Shown: positions 10,744 through 20,321 of the stretch, piece by piece
Position numbering within the stretch: position 1 is the first letter of the stretch
Layout of the letters: each line of letters starts with the position of its first letter
NCBI RefSeq assembly: GCF_000003605.2
Contig: NW_003116447.1
Span: forward strand, 91,894 to 112,214
DNA from: Saccoglossus kowalevskii
Lineage: Eukaryota; Hemichordata; Enteropneusta; Harrimaniidae
Length of the DNA stretch: 20,321 bases
Reading direction: 5' to 3'
Notes under the pieces: model-generated
The model's input: the letters and a program-made list of their open reading frames with translations, nothing else
The model's database searches: none
Told to the model about the DNA's origin: nothing
Translations under genes and position numbers: made by a program

Positions 10744-11020
10744 AATTATGCATAACGTACATGTTCGAGTCGTTCATAATTAAAATATAGCCCATGTGAT
10801 GAATATAGAAAACTAATTATTTTCATGACTTTAAAATTCAATCAGTTTCATAAATGGTATTCGTATGGCTACAAATGCAATTTCGTTCAAAAGATGCCCA
10901 CCTGCCAGAACCAACGTGAAACATTTCCACAAAAGATATTAACGTACGATATATCGAGACAAGGCTGTCGATAAGCCTACCATATGTCAGGTACTATGAC
11001 ATTCATTGTAGAGTTCACGA

Positions 11021-11030
11021 CCCCCCCCCC
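11021..11030. repeat. C10 homopolymer
   Basis: Ten consecutive C residues form an unusual run for such an AT-rich window. It is followed three bases later by an A7 run. Length could be affected by sequencing error. Confidence 0.88.
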
Positions 11031-11562
11031 TCAAAAAAATAGGAAAACCAAGGATACATATGTGCACCCAATCGTTATTTCCACAAAACACAGTTAGCAA
11101 TTTCACGCAGAAGGCGTGTGCATTATATTGTACACTAATCGACACAGAATAAAAGCATGTACAATGTAAGCACGCACACTTCGTGCAATAGTACAATCGT
11201 TTGAATCGATCAGAACTCAGGATGACACTGCGCCATGTGTTGACCACATAGGGAATTACTTTCGATTAAAACTGATAGTATTTGATCCAATAGTATACTC
11301 TAGTATATAATATACATATGATATGAATTTATGATACGGAGATGTTCTAGTTGTGTTATATTATGTTTCGCTCGGCTCAAAGTGTACTAACATGACTAGT
11401 ACAAATCTAGTCGACAATCGCAACATACCATGCAAGTGTAATGACCTGCACGGACAATTGTTTTGGAACAGGTAATTTAAATATTATACTTTTACAAATG
11501 TTGAATTATCATGCACATTTTGAAATATATCTTCTTATTTATATACTGTAAAATGACCAATT

Positions 11563-11735
11563 TTCACTGGGTTTAAATTTCACTGATTTAGCATTTCAGG
11601 CATATTCAGTGGGTTTTAAGTTCACGGTTTTATCATTTAGATAATGTTTTCTATGCTAAATTTTACATATTCACTTGGTTTTAATTTAGCGCATTTTCCA
11701 GTCAGCGAAATAAGCAAAATTAAAACCCAGTGAAT
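11563..11735. repeat. Degenerate tandem repeat with fold-back end
   Basis: A motif of the type TTCACTGGGTTTTAATTT occurs three times on the plus strand (starting 11563, 11605, 11670) and once on the minus strand (11734 down to 11714). Copies 3 and 4 form a hairpin of 19-base arms (11669-11687 and 11717-11735) with one mismatch. Each copy is followed by a similar tail (TTTAGCATTT, TTTATCATTT, AGCGCATTTT, or GCTTATTTCGC in the inverted copy), so the unit is about 35 bases. Motifs of this style (...AAATTAAAACCCAGTGAA...) are, from memory, common dispersed repeats in marine invertebrate genomes. No coding potential is present. Confidence 0.65.
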
Positions 11736-11737
11736 AA

Positions 11738-14700
11738 TTAGCCCGTTTCCTTATTCATTCATACAAGCTAATACTGACATAACACACATGATTATAAGAT
11801 TTTGTGTATGTGAGTGAGGCATTAGTCTAGTTTGAAAACAAGTATTGTGGTAAGGCTTTGTTAGTTGAAATCGTTGGATTGGAAAAAAAACGTGAAGACT
11901 ATGATAGTATGAGTATAGTCAACGACCCGGTCCTACACATAAAGCGCGTACTCTGTGTGGTTTTAATGCTAATGATATTTTATCGTCACTGCTTATCACT
12001 GAACATAATTCTGAATCAATCAGCCATAATACTGCATACATGACCGCTCCATTCAAAGCCGCATGGCAATGAAAATATATAGAGCATACATGGACCATTT
12101 CTGTTCCTAGATATGTTCACACATGCATATTTTGGAATACGACAGTACAATCATTCAGTCGAGTTTGGTGGAGGTTATGAAACCTTGTATGTGTGTCAGT
12201 ATAGGTCAACTTGAAAGCGTGTTGGACGCACACGTACATGGAGCATATTATATTCTAAATGGGAACTGAGACAGTGTTTTAACAACATATCCAATAGTTA
12301 TCACTTGACACATTTTTTTCGGCGTATACACAAAACATCATACTGAGAAACATGAGACGGACGTACTGCTAACACGTCATTTCCCTAACACCGTTAACAT
12401 TGTAGACTGTCACGGTCCCGCGTACATTCAAGCGCACTCTGGCTGATTCGCTGCACAGTGCGACATGTGTTTTTTTCCTCAACCTCCCATGCATTGTCTT
12501 ACCTTACTCAGCGTTGATGGTGCCGACGAATTATGTCCTTATCATTTATCGGGTCAGCAATACAATGGCATACGACATGTCCTCTAACCATTACGTTCTG
12601 TGATTGGCAGGGGACTGATCGCTTCAATGACTCCATAGTTTGATTGGACCTAATGTGTTTCCACCATTGTGTGGGAGTTTACAGGAACAATGTATTTGAA
12701 TTGACATTTACACGTCAACAGTTGTCAGTGAGTTGTGCTGTAAACATTAAGCCCTCGTTGAAATATTTCATACGACACTAATAGGATCGGAGCCTGCTGT
12801 CTCATATAAATATAGTCACAAGAATTATCACAACAGGAGATTTTATCGGAGTTGTAGCTTAATTGAATTTATTCAGCCAAAAAAAATTAACTGAATGTGT
12901 GGCAGCAGACAAATAGTTATTAACAATATGCATATGCACGTTTTCGTTCTGACAGTATACGTAACATCGATCGCTTTTGTTTTGTTCTCTCGCAACCTGT
13001 GATGCTGTTCCCTGATTCTACTGTAATGTAGTATTCTCGTGAACTAATTGATGCTCCGAGCGTTGGTGGATTAGTGGATATATATAACTATCCCTTTTTG
13101 AAACACGTGTATCAGTTCGTTTAATGTGTTTGAATAGAGTTTTTATTATTATTTAGTATTTTCCACGAATTTATTTATTTATCTTCGCTGAATTGAGTAT
13201 CTGTCTGCTTTTCATTTTCAGTTATTACTAATTTATTTAGTATGAAAAAGGGACTAAACCGTGACAGACACAATCATCATTCTTTTACATTAGAAAATTG
13301 CTCTGACATCAATTTGTAATTTTCTGCTTCAACGGTCATGGAATTTAATTAAACGATTAATAAAATTAAAATAAAGCTTCCTCTGCATTACCGCGCAACA
13401 ATATCACACTCAAGTGTATGTATAGGACCAAGCTGTAATATATTACTATTTTCGATCGTCAGTATCTCACAAAACGTGCATTGAATCTTATGTTTACACT
13501 CGGAATTGCCCTCTTAAAAAAGCAGCATATACCTAAATCATGGTCATATATAATGTAGGGAATATAAATGTGTCAGCTGAGAATAAATAATACCTTCCTT
13601 TAAAAACTATTTCCGGCTTAATTTATATATAGCGTCAATGCAATATTCATCATGAATTCATTACACCTAAACGTATTGCGTGAGACACCACTGTCGAATA
13701 GAGGCATTTGTACGTACAGACATACCACTCGACATTCATAAAAATGAAAAAAAAACGGTATCCACGTATTTGTAATGACTGATTGCAGGCGAAACAAGTA
13801 GCATTCATAGACAGAAGAATTAGGTCAGAATTACACATTGCGACCCAAAATATTGCATATACTGAGTGTGTTACTGGTACTATGGGATAACTCGGTTTCT
13901 TGCAGCCCAAAAAACGTTGCATGCAGCAAATCACACATTTTGATCTGGCTAGTATTAGTTTTCCCTTCGCCACGTTGCTATGTAGAACTTCATTGTGCAC
14001 AACGCATACTTCTCACAAATGGTCGTTGTATAGTAACAGCATCTAGAATGTGAATTAGGTAAGCTTGTCAGTGAGAAATGTTATGAAATTCATACCGTCA
14101 GGAAATATTGAAAACAATGCCTATTCTTCCTAGGCGTCATACCGTGTTGGCGAGAACAAAAGTCCAAAATGAGTTCCATAGTTTCCATGACAACACATGA
14201 TTTTATATTAGTATTATTTGATTGCATCTTGGATGAAAAAAAATGGATTCTCAAAAAGCTGCAAGTTTAACAAAAATCAAGTTATAGAAAATCTACGGAG
14301 GTAATGACCTCAATAAATTCAAAAAACGTAATACATCACGTACCATTAAACATTAAAAATGATATGTTATGCCGTACACATGACACACATATCTATTTTG
14401 AATTCAAACTGATACACTGAGAGCTATCAACACTCTCAATAGATTTAGTATAGCTTACACTTATTCTATGAGTACTACACTAAGTACAGTGAAGTAGACA
14501 CCGGGGATTAATACATTTATCGCTATGTCTTAGTTATAAATCCCTGAATCGTGTATATCCCCCTTGCTTGAAAGGTTGTAAGTCATCATGATATGTGGTT
14601 CCCTTGACAAATGTGTTCATGTTTTTCTTGCCTCTGATCTTAACACTGTGTGAATATGAATATATAATCTCGATGTGTTTATATGTCATCTAAGAACCCC

Positions 14701-16737
14701 AGGTGAGCCATTTACACGGTGACATTGTAAAAACAATACAGATGTATTTTTTCTGTTGTTCCCAAGATATGATAGCGAGGTTAATGTTTAGCAGAGTTCG
14801 GGATTTATCGTCTGTATATTTTCTTGCTGATAAGAAAGTTCGTTGGCATATAAACAACGAATATGATATCGCTTGGCAACACTAATGGCATGTAACGTCC
14901 ATGGCTTTTTTAATTTCGTTATCTTGAATACATTTTCTTATGAGCATGCGCCCGGCGAATATGAGAACGTGGATACCATATGTCAATATTTCAATCGTCG
15001 TCAAATGTGGCGCTACGGCGATTTATATACAGTTGATATTGGCAGGTTATGTGAAATCACCAATTTTCAAGAGCCTCGTTAACTATAAAGAGATGTGACA
15101 TTAATCTCTAAGACGGAAAATGACTGTGGACGATCATTCTAACCTTTGCAAGTTTGACTTAAATATAACATATTTTATCGTGATTATATACTGAGCTCGA
15201 GAAGATTTGATAGATCTAGGCCAATATAAGAGATCGATACAGTGGGTGTGTAGCATTCATTCAAATCGGCATTCGTGATGTTAATAATCATATGAGGGAT
15301 ATTCTGAACCCAAATATTTCTGTAATGTTATTGTTTCTAGCCAGCCGTTACACTGTATAGAGTACTCGGAAATTGTGTTACTATTCAACGAAGAATACGT
15401 CAATATATTTGAAACATTACAATCAGTATTATGTAAAATATCACCTACACTCTCTTCTCAAAGTTATTACAGCTAGAAAGTATTCTCGCATTATCTTTTG
15501 GATCTAACATAATTTTTAATATTATCCATAATGATTTTCCACTAAATAAAACATGCTATTTGGTCTCAATATCACCTCGTCACCAGTAAAATGGTAGGCC
15601 ACGGTATGGATCCCACGAGGTTCAGTGCTCGGCAAAATCATTTCCAATCTCTAAATCTCGAAATTATGGAAGCTTATTCATCTGTGTAACCTACAGTTTC
15701 ATCAATATGCTAATCACAGCTAGTTATATCTTCGTCTCCCTCACAATAATACGTGCCCTGTAGGCTATGACAACGTGTAGCCGTATATATCATGACAGAT
15801 CTAGAAAAGACGTTAGATGCAAATGAACGCCGAGATATCTTTGAAAGCGAGGCGGCCATGGAACTTGTAACTTTCATTCAAATAGTATTTCAGTTCAACT
15901 GGTCATCGAGATCACTCCAAATACCATGGTTTCATGAGACAGGGCAACAGTGAACAGAATAACAGACGCGAATGGAATAATGTTTAAGGGGTAAAAACAA
16001 GTCCACTTGCTCGTTCGTTTTCAGTGACTTCCCAGCTGCGATTTGCGTATAAAGCATTTTGTATGTGTGGTGCCCACATGTCACTATTTTGTATGTAGTA
16101 AACACACCGACGGTACTGATGTTGTTATGTATATTATGTGATATTTTTTTATGTTTTATGGCTATGAGCAAATTAAGGTAAATATGACATATTTCTTTAA
16201 CTTTTCAAACGATATTCAATTTCATCGTTTTCAACTCTATTTCGTTTGCCAATGCATCTGAATTGTGGTATTGTGAGCAGGGGTGAGTTCACATTTTAAA
16301 TCACTGCACGCCACATTAATTCACTCAAATATTGATACCATCATGTGTGTGATAAATAAACACACCAATATACATATAATAGGACCAGAAGGCATTTTTA
16401 AACTATTAGATCGTATATATTGTAGAATGACGGGTATAATAAAACTTGGTAGGATGTGTCAGAATGGGCATCAGATTTAACCTTTCCCGCAGCTACAAAA
16501 GCAAGACTGAAGTGTGTATTGGCGATTTAATTATAAAGCCTTGAAAAATAATTACATTGAAAAATGTATTCCCGCAACCATTCGTGAGAATCCATTGGAA
16601 AATTCAATATATACTAGGTTTGAGAATCGACATATAGTTTTCGTCCTTGACAAGTGCATCCACGGTTTTACCACTGTGCCTTCGTCGGGAACTTTACTAA
16701 ATTTGCTAGTGTGATACATCAGGTCACTGGTAAGAAG
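11738..16737. other. Non-coding intergenic sequence
   Basis: Five kilobases hold no gene that I can support. The frames at 11858-12043, 13650-14000, 13838-14053, 14703-14885, 14873-15082, 15932-16171, 16283-16480 and 16514-16714 are short, overlap each other on opposite strands or use non-ATG starts, and show no domain likeness. A GC-richer patch at about 12390-12680 contains two copies of TGATTGG (12601-12607 and 12641-12647), which are CCAAT boxes on the minus strand. A near-palindrome GAGGT-AATG-ACCTC lies at 14298-14311. Confidence 0.55.
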
Positions 16738-16738
16738 T

Positions 16739-16800
16739 ATTTATTTATTTATTTCGGTACATCAGATAAGGTTACAATACTAATAAAAATATACCACAGA
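16739..16800 (-). mobile_element. Probable 3' tail of a truncated non-LTR retrotransposon
   Basis: Read on the minus strand, the sequence runs through TTGTAACCTTATCTGATGTA, then CCG, and ends in four AAAT units (16754-16739). A short unique end with a TGATGTACCG-like motif followed by (AAAT)n is, from memory, typical of the 3' ends of Jockey/CR1-type LINEs in invertebrates, which insert with 5' truncation. No reverse transcriptase coding remains visible upstream on that strand (16800-16920), so the copy would be short. The 5' limit is not determined and no target-site duplication was found. A plain (ATTT)4 microsatellite is the alternative. Confidence 0.4.
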
Positions 16801-18971
16801 TAATAAATATTTAATACGACAATCCCGAATGTACAGAGTATGGTTACAGATAAATACATACGACTTTCGATATTATACTTTCGTCGCGTTTGTCATCAGT
16901 TATAAATAAGCGATGTTTGCAGGTGTTTTCCGATATTATTTCTCTCCTCGCAATGCATTTTACCTAACAGTTTAGTGGTGGTCATGAGAATATTGTGTGA
17001 CAAAATTACATTAACAATTTCCTAATTTAATGTCCAGTGCCAATTGAAATGGCGTACAATATATTTATATTCAATTTATTCCAGTGCTTAGTTCATTTGG
17101 TAAATATAATTCTAAGCAAGAGTAAATGAATTTCTTCGGGATGATCGCGGTAGTTATTTGTTTGGTAGAACTGAATCATATTAGAAGTACTTATCCAGAT
17201 TGCTTCACTCACTTTTTTCAACAGTAAACTTAATATAATGTAATTAATCTCTGCGACGTGCACATAGTGAACATATAATAGACATGAATTATTTCAATGT
17301 ATACCTAAACACTGACATCTGTTACCGAAGGAAATTAATGAGTCTCAAGTGTGCGCGTTTTAAAAGATTTCCCCCAAAACTCAATATCTCTGCAAAGATT
17401 ATGGTTTGGATTATTATCCAATGCCTTTCGGTGTGCGTTTCACATACTGGCAATTATCAATACACTCATTTGTGTAAGTATTACTCTTTCACTAGCCTTA
17501 TGTTATTGTACAATGTGTAACTATGCAGGTGGCTACACAGCGATAGACTTAATTATTCTACCTTATCAGACTGTATGATTATTGTGATTCTTATCAATAT
17601 ATTCTCAATATGAGTTCTCATTTTCAATTCACTGTACTTCTAATACGAATGTGCGGGACTTTCAAACATTTCACTCAGTATTGCACGTTGTATATCACCA
17701 CGGGTGACAATTGCATCAAACTAAGAACAGTATACTAGTATTATGGAATAAGAAATGTCGTAGTGTATATTCAGGTTAATATTGTTGAATTGAAATGGTA
17801 TTATGGCCGACTATTTTGTTCTTGCATCTTTGAAAGCTGTTCGAACGCGCTGTTTCGAGGTGAAAACAATGACGTAATATGTAATCGTAGCCACTAAGCA
17901 TAGATTACCAGCACGGGTAAAAGTGAATGTTGCTATGACAGACAAAAAAGACAAGTTAATTTGCATAATTTATTTAATGAATGCACAGGAAACACTATCA
18001 CGACACACTTTCTCTTCCTTTAGATTACACTCGCGGCTGAATGTGCAATTAGTCACATATCATCCGTGACTCGGAGCATTGTGAACTTGTTATCTTCCAG
18101 TGAAACGTAATTTAAAAATACAGCTGCAAACATCAGCTGCACTCACCGGTTGCTTATCAGTTGCACTGTCATTGTAGTTCATATACGATTCAACTAATTA
18201 GTTTTTCTCCTTAATATCACCTTACATTCTCTTGAGTTGTGAGTATCATGGAACATCTCAGAAATATCGTGTTAATTCACAGTAACGTATAATATAAATA
18301 AACCACAATAGACGAAGCTTTATAGACCACACGAACTCGTTTCCGTCGAATACGCGAGTATATGCGGCGTAAATTACAATATCTTCTCGAATTACTGCCG
18401 TTGTTCGGTCACCTAGCAAACAAATAAGTATATAAATGTATGGTTAAAGCAGTACTGTCAATGTATACATAGTAGATGTGTGTTAAAATGCAATTGTTTG
18501 ATGTCTAAACTTTCGTAATATCAAGTATATGTAACATTACCTGTAAACTTGCTATTCAATGCATCGATCGGTCTACAACACCGATCATCTACAGCGACGT
18601 TGCTCACGGTAAATGCGCTTACTTGATGAACTTTGTATAAACAGTTGGACACTAATGACGTGATCTTCCAAACTTCAATTGCGGTATGTTAGAATGTCAA
18701 TTTCAGTCAACTATCGCTTATTTCAATGCCGGTTACCTGATATCGATCAGTGTTAGGATTTACCATTACAGTGTAAGCATATGCTGGGCCGCGTTAGATT
18801 AGTCATAGCCATCATTTATTACAGAACTCGCTCTTAGAGAGAGTCCCCGTTTTCGTTTGTTAAATTTTCACTAATTTAGTATAGTCTGTTTCTGTGTTGC
18901 TTAATAGTCTTCAGTATAATTAAATTCAATAAAATTAAACTGTTGCATACTTTGCAATGTCTGTGACATAC
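16801..18971. other. Non-coding intergenic sequence
   Basis: No exon or RNA gene is recognisable. Overlapping open frames at 17284-17520 and 17351-17578 on the plus strand look like chance frames in AT-rich DNA. A 7-base perfect hairpin GATCGGT/ACCGATC (18566-18572 and 18580-18586, loop 7) is the only distinct structure. Confidence 0.55.
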
Positions 18972-19207
18972 CTTGAATATCACGATGGGCGGCGGTAATA
19001 TGCTACAAACACAAACTCACACACTCCACCATCCCCTACAATGCTCAATATCACAAAAATAATACACACTGACATTTTGAACACCCCAGAGGATTGTTTA
19101 AACGTTTCGGCTCTGGCACTATGATGGCCGCCACGTGGATCGACGTACACACGAGTGGGGGGTGGGGTGATATCGCTGGACTGATGTTTCTGAACTTCAT
19201 TCATCAT
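18972..19207 (-). other. Weak candidate first exon (minus strand) with signal-peptide-like frame
   Basis: On the minus strand an open frame runs from an ATG at 19207. Inside it a second ATG at 19075 (AAA before it) opens MSVCIIFVILSIVGDGGV, which looks like a signal peptide or membrane anchor. Two good donors follow: GTGAGT right after that peptide (GT at 19020-19019, phase 1) and CAAG|GTATGT (GT at 18971-18970). The segment is GC-richer than its surroundings and holds a YY1-like GGCGGCCATCAT (19132-19121) next to an E-box CACGTG (19132-19137), features seen near starts of transcription. The protein part before residue 45 resembles no family. It could be a coding first exon of an unknown gene, a non-coding 5' exon of the receptor gene 11 kb downstream, or chance. 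Confidence 0.22.
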
Positions 19208-20020
19208 ATTACCATGTCAACAAGGTGCTAGTCACTTCACAATTTATAGCACAGATTCGGGGAATTGTTCAAAGCTATCGAGCGTATTTACATTATTAAA
19301 CAGCAATCGACAGTAACCTCATTCATGATCTATATTTTTACGAATATGTTGTTTATTTTTACATGGCTAACACAATTATTTGTAGAACGTAGAAATAATA
19401 CGTGAGGGTTCACTATCGTTAACACATGGCATTAATTGTCGTCTTTATTTTTCTTTGATGTTTTTTTTAAATGACAGCTGATGTTCTTGTGCACACGTGT
19501 GGCTTGGTGATTATAGCGAAGAATATCGGATAACGTGACAGTATAATTAACTCGAAGCCGGATGTGCATGTAGGGCCTGGATAATACTAAGATAATAGTA
19601 ATTAGCAACATATAACTAACTGTATGAATTATATATATATAATTGCAAAGATTTTGAAGTATTTTCACTATCAGCTACAAGGTTGTCAAATTTGTTAATA
19701 ATGACTTGTAGTGGCTTTTAAGCCAACGATGTGGTAAAGCTGCCTAACTTTAAGTGATCTACGCTTGCCTAACTTTGCTTAGTACAGTGGGTGTGGTATG
19801 TATAGTGCCATCACACGCCAGTAACATACAAACGAAACGAAAGAAACAACAGTTCTGCAATGAGCATAGCAGAAATGATATCAGATGTAATATCCCAAAC
19901 TCTGAAAATAATATTCTTAAAAATAATTCATGATCGAAATTGTTTTATTTAAGCAATGAAAATAACAAAAAATAACTTTTTCAAAACATTTGCGTGGTCG
20001 GGTAATGTGGTTGGTCGGCC
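19208..20020. other. Non-coding sequence
   Basis: No gene is supported. The minus frame at 19432-19668 is AT-rich and resembles nothing. A direct repeat of TGCCTAACTTT is listed separately. Confidence 0.55.
19741..19776. repeat. Direct repeat TGCCTAACTTT, period 25
   Basis: Perfect 11-base copies lie at 19741-19751 and 19766-19776, with 14 different bases between. A small palindrome TGGCTT-TT-AAGCCA sits just before (19712-19725). Confidence 0.8.
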
Positions 20021-20029
20021 ACGAACAAT

Positions 20030-20321
20030 AAAGCCCCTTTCACAATTGGCGCCTCACTCGTGCGGTAATTTTTTTTTTCGAAAATATTTTTTCCGTCCTG
20101 TAGTAGAAGTGTTGTCTTTGAGTCGCAAGCAATATATAAAATCCAGACATTTGGGATGAAAGCTCAGGAGTTCTCGAGCTTATATTGGGGGTGAAAAAAA
20201 TCGTACAACGTTGCAAAGGGGGCAAGACAGGTCTTCCAATAGTCTTAGGGTGGTACAACGGACTCGTACGACAGGACGCATCATCGTACGACATGAAAAT
20301 ACTCGTGCAACACTCGTTCGG
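20030..20321. repeat. Dispersed repeat with TCGTACGA-type motifs, cut by the window end
   Basis: The final 300 bases carry a repeated short motif of the type CTCGT(A/G)C(A/G)AC: at 20057-20065, 20201-20209, 20263-20272, 20283-20292, 20302-20311 and a variant at 20313-20320, with a related GGTACAACG at 20252. Two copies contain the palindrome TCGTACGA. CpG density is much higher than in the rest of the window. The pattern fits a non-autonomous repeat family rather than a gene, and the open frames on both strands (19956-20159 plus, 20040-20294 minus) are best read as by-products. The left limit is a guess and the right end lies outside the window. Confidence 0.5.

Larger units (their letters stand above)
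7991..11560. other. Non-coding AT-rich intergenic or upstream sequence
   Basis: No gene can be supported. Open frames at 8735-8917, 9488-9730, 9649-9921 (plus) and 10538-10795, 10987-11247 (minus) are short, several rely on non-ATG starts, and none resembles a protein family. AT-rich small hairpins cluster at about 8930-9000, for example ATTGCAA (8933-8939) facing TTGCAAT (8946-8952). Other distinct elements are listed separately. Confidence 0.55.

Noticed and set aside
13650-14053. Opposing frames of 116 codons (minus) and 71 codons (plus), the latter with a signal-peptide-like start
   Set aside because: Both begin at non-ATG codons and are mutual antisense; there is no homology signal.
4794-17966. 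Three octamer (ATTTGCAT/ATGCAAAT) sites at 4794, 15817 and 17959
   Set aside because: A few such 8-mers are expected by chance in 20 kb of AT-rich DNA and they do not cluster near a gene.
1-20321. tRNA, rRNA, CRISPR, bacterial operon or viral gene content
   Set aside because: No paired A/B-box pattern with a cloverleaf, no conserved rRNA stretch, no regularly spaced direct repeats and no recognisable viral or bacterial protein was seen; short or divergent RNA genes could have been missed by eye.

Overview
The window looks like an AT-rich piece of an invertebrate animal genome. It has long non-coding stretches, eukaryotic splice signals, many TA microsatellites, small fold-back repeats and very little coding sequence. 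I see no bacterial operons, Shine-Dalgarno sites, phage genes, CRISPR arrays, rRNA or recognisable tRNA. The one confident gene is an animal neurotransmitter-receptor fragment. Gene families of this receptor type are expanded in several invertebrate lineages (hemichordates, amphioxus, placozoans, cnidarians), so I do not name a species or phylum.

The only well-supported coding segment is on the minus strand at 7598..7341. It is the first coding exon of a metabotropic GABA-B receptor-like protein, closer by eye to the GABA-B subunit 2 pattern. It encodes a signal peptide and the first beta-alpha-beta part of the ligand-binding (Venus-flytrap) domain, and ends at a clean splice donor (AAG|GTACGT, phase 0). 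I cannot recognise the next exon in the remaining 7,340 bases, so intron 1 probably leaves the window on the left. Just upstream lies a slightly GC-richer stretch (about 7640-7990), a candidate 5'UTR/promoter. A short upstream ORF there (7657..7559) overlaps the receptor start codon in another frame.

The other 12.7 kb to the right (7658-20321) is mostly non-coding. It contains a fold-back tandem repeat (11563-11735), a likely 3' tail of a truncated non-LTR retrotransposon (about 16739-16800), several TA hairpins and microsatellites, a perfect CRE site, and a weak candidate first exon on the minus strand near 19.0-19.2 kb. The last ~300 bases enter a dispersed repeat built on TCGTACGA-like motifs, cut by the window edge. 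Inside the putative intron on the left there is a compact TIR element of about 112 bp flanked by TA (3269-3384), which fits a Tc1/mariner-type MITE.

The remaining open frames are short, match no family I know, lack supporting splice or start context, and are left out. I found no clear evidence of a new multi-gene system. The points most worth a second look are the receptor exon with its overlapping upstream ORF, the TA-flanked MITE, the fold-back repeat and the terminal TCGTACGA repeat.
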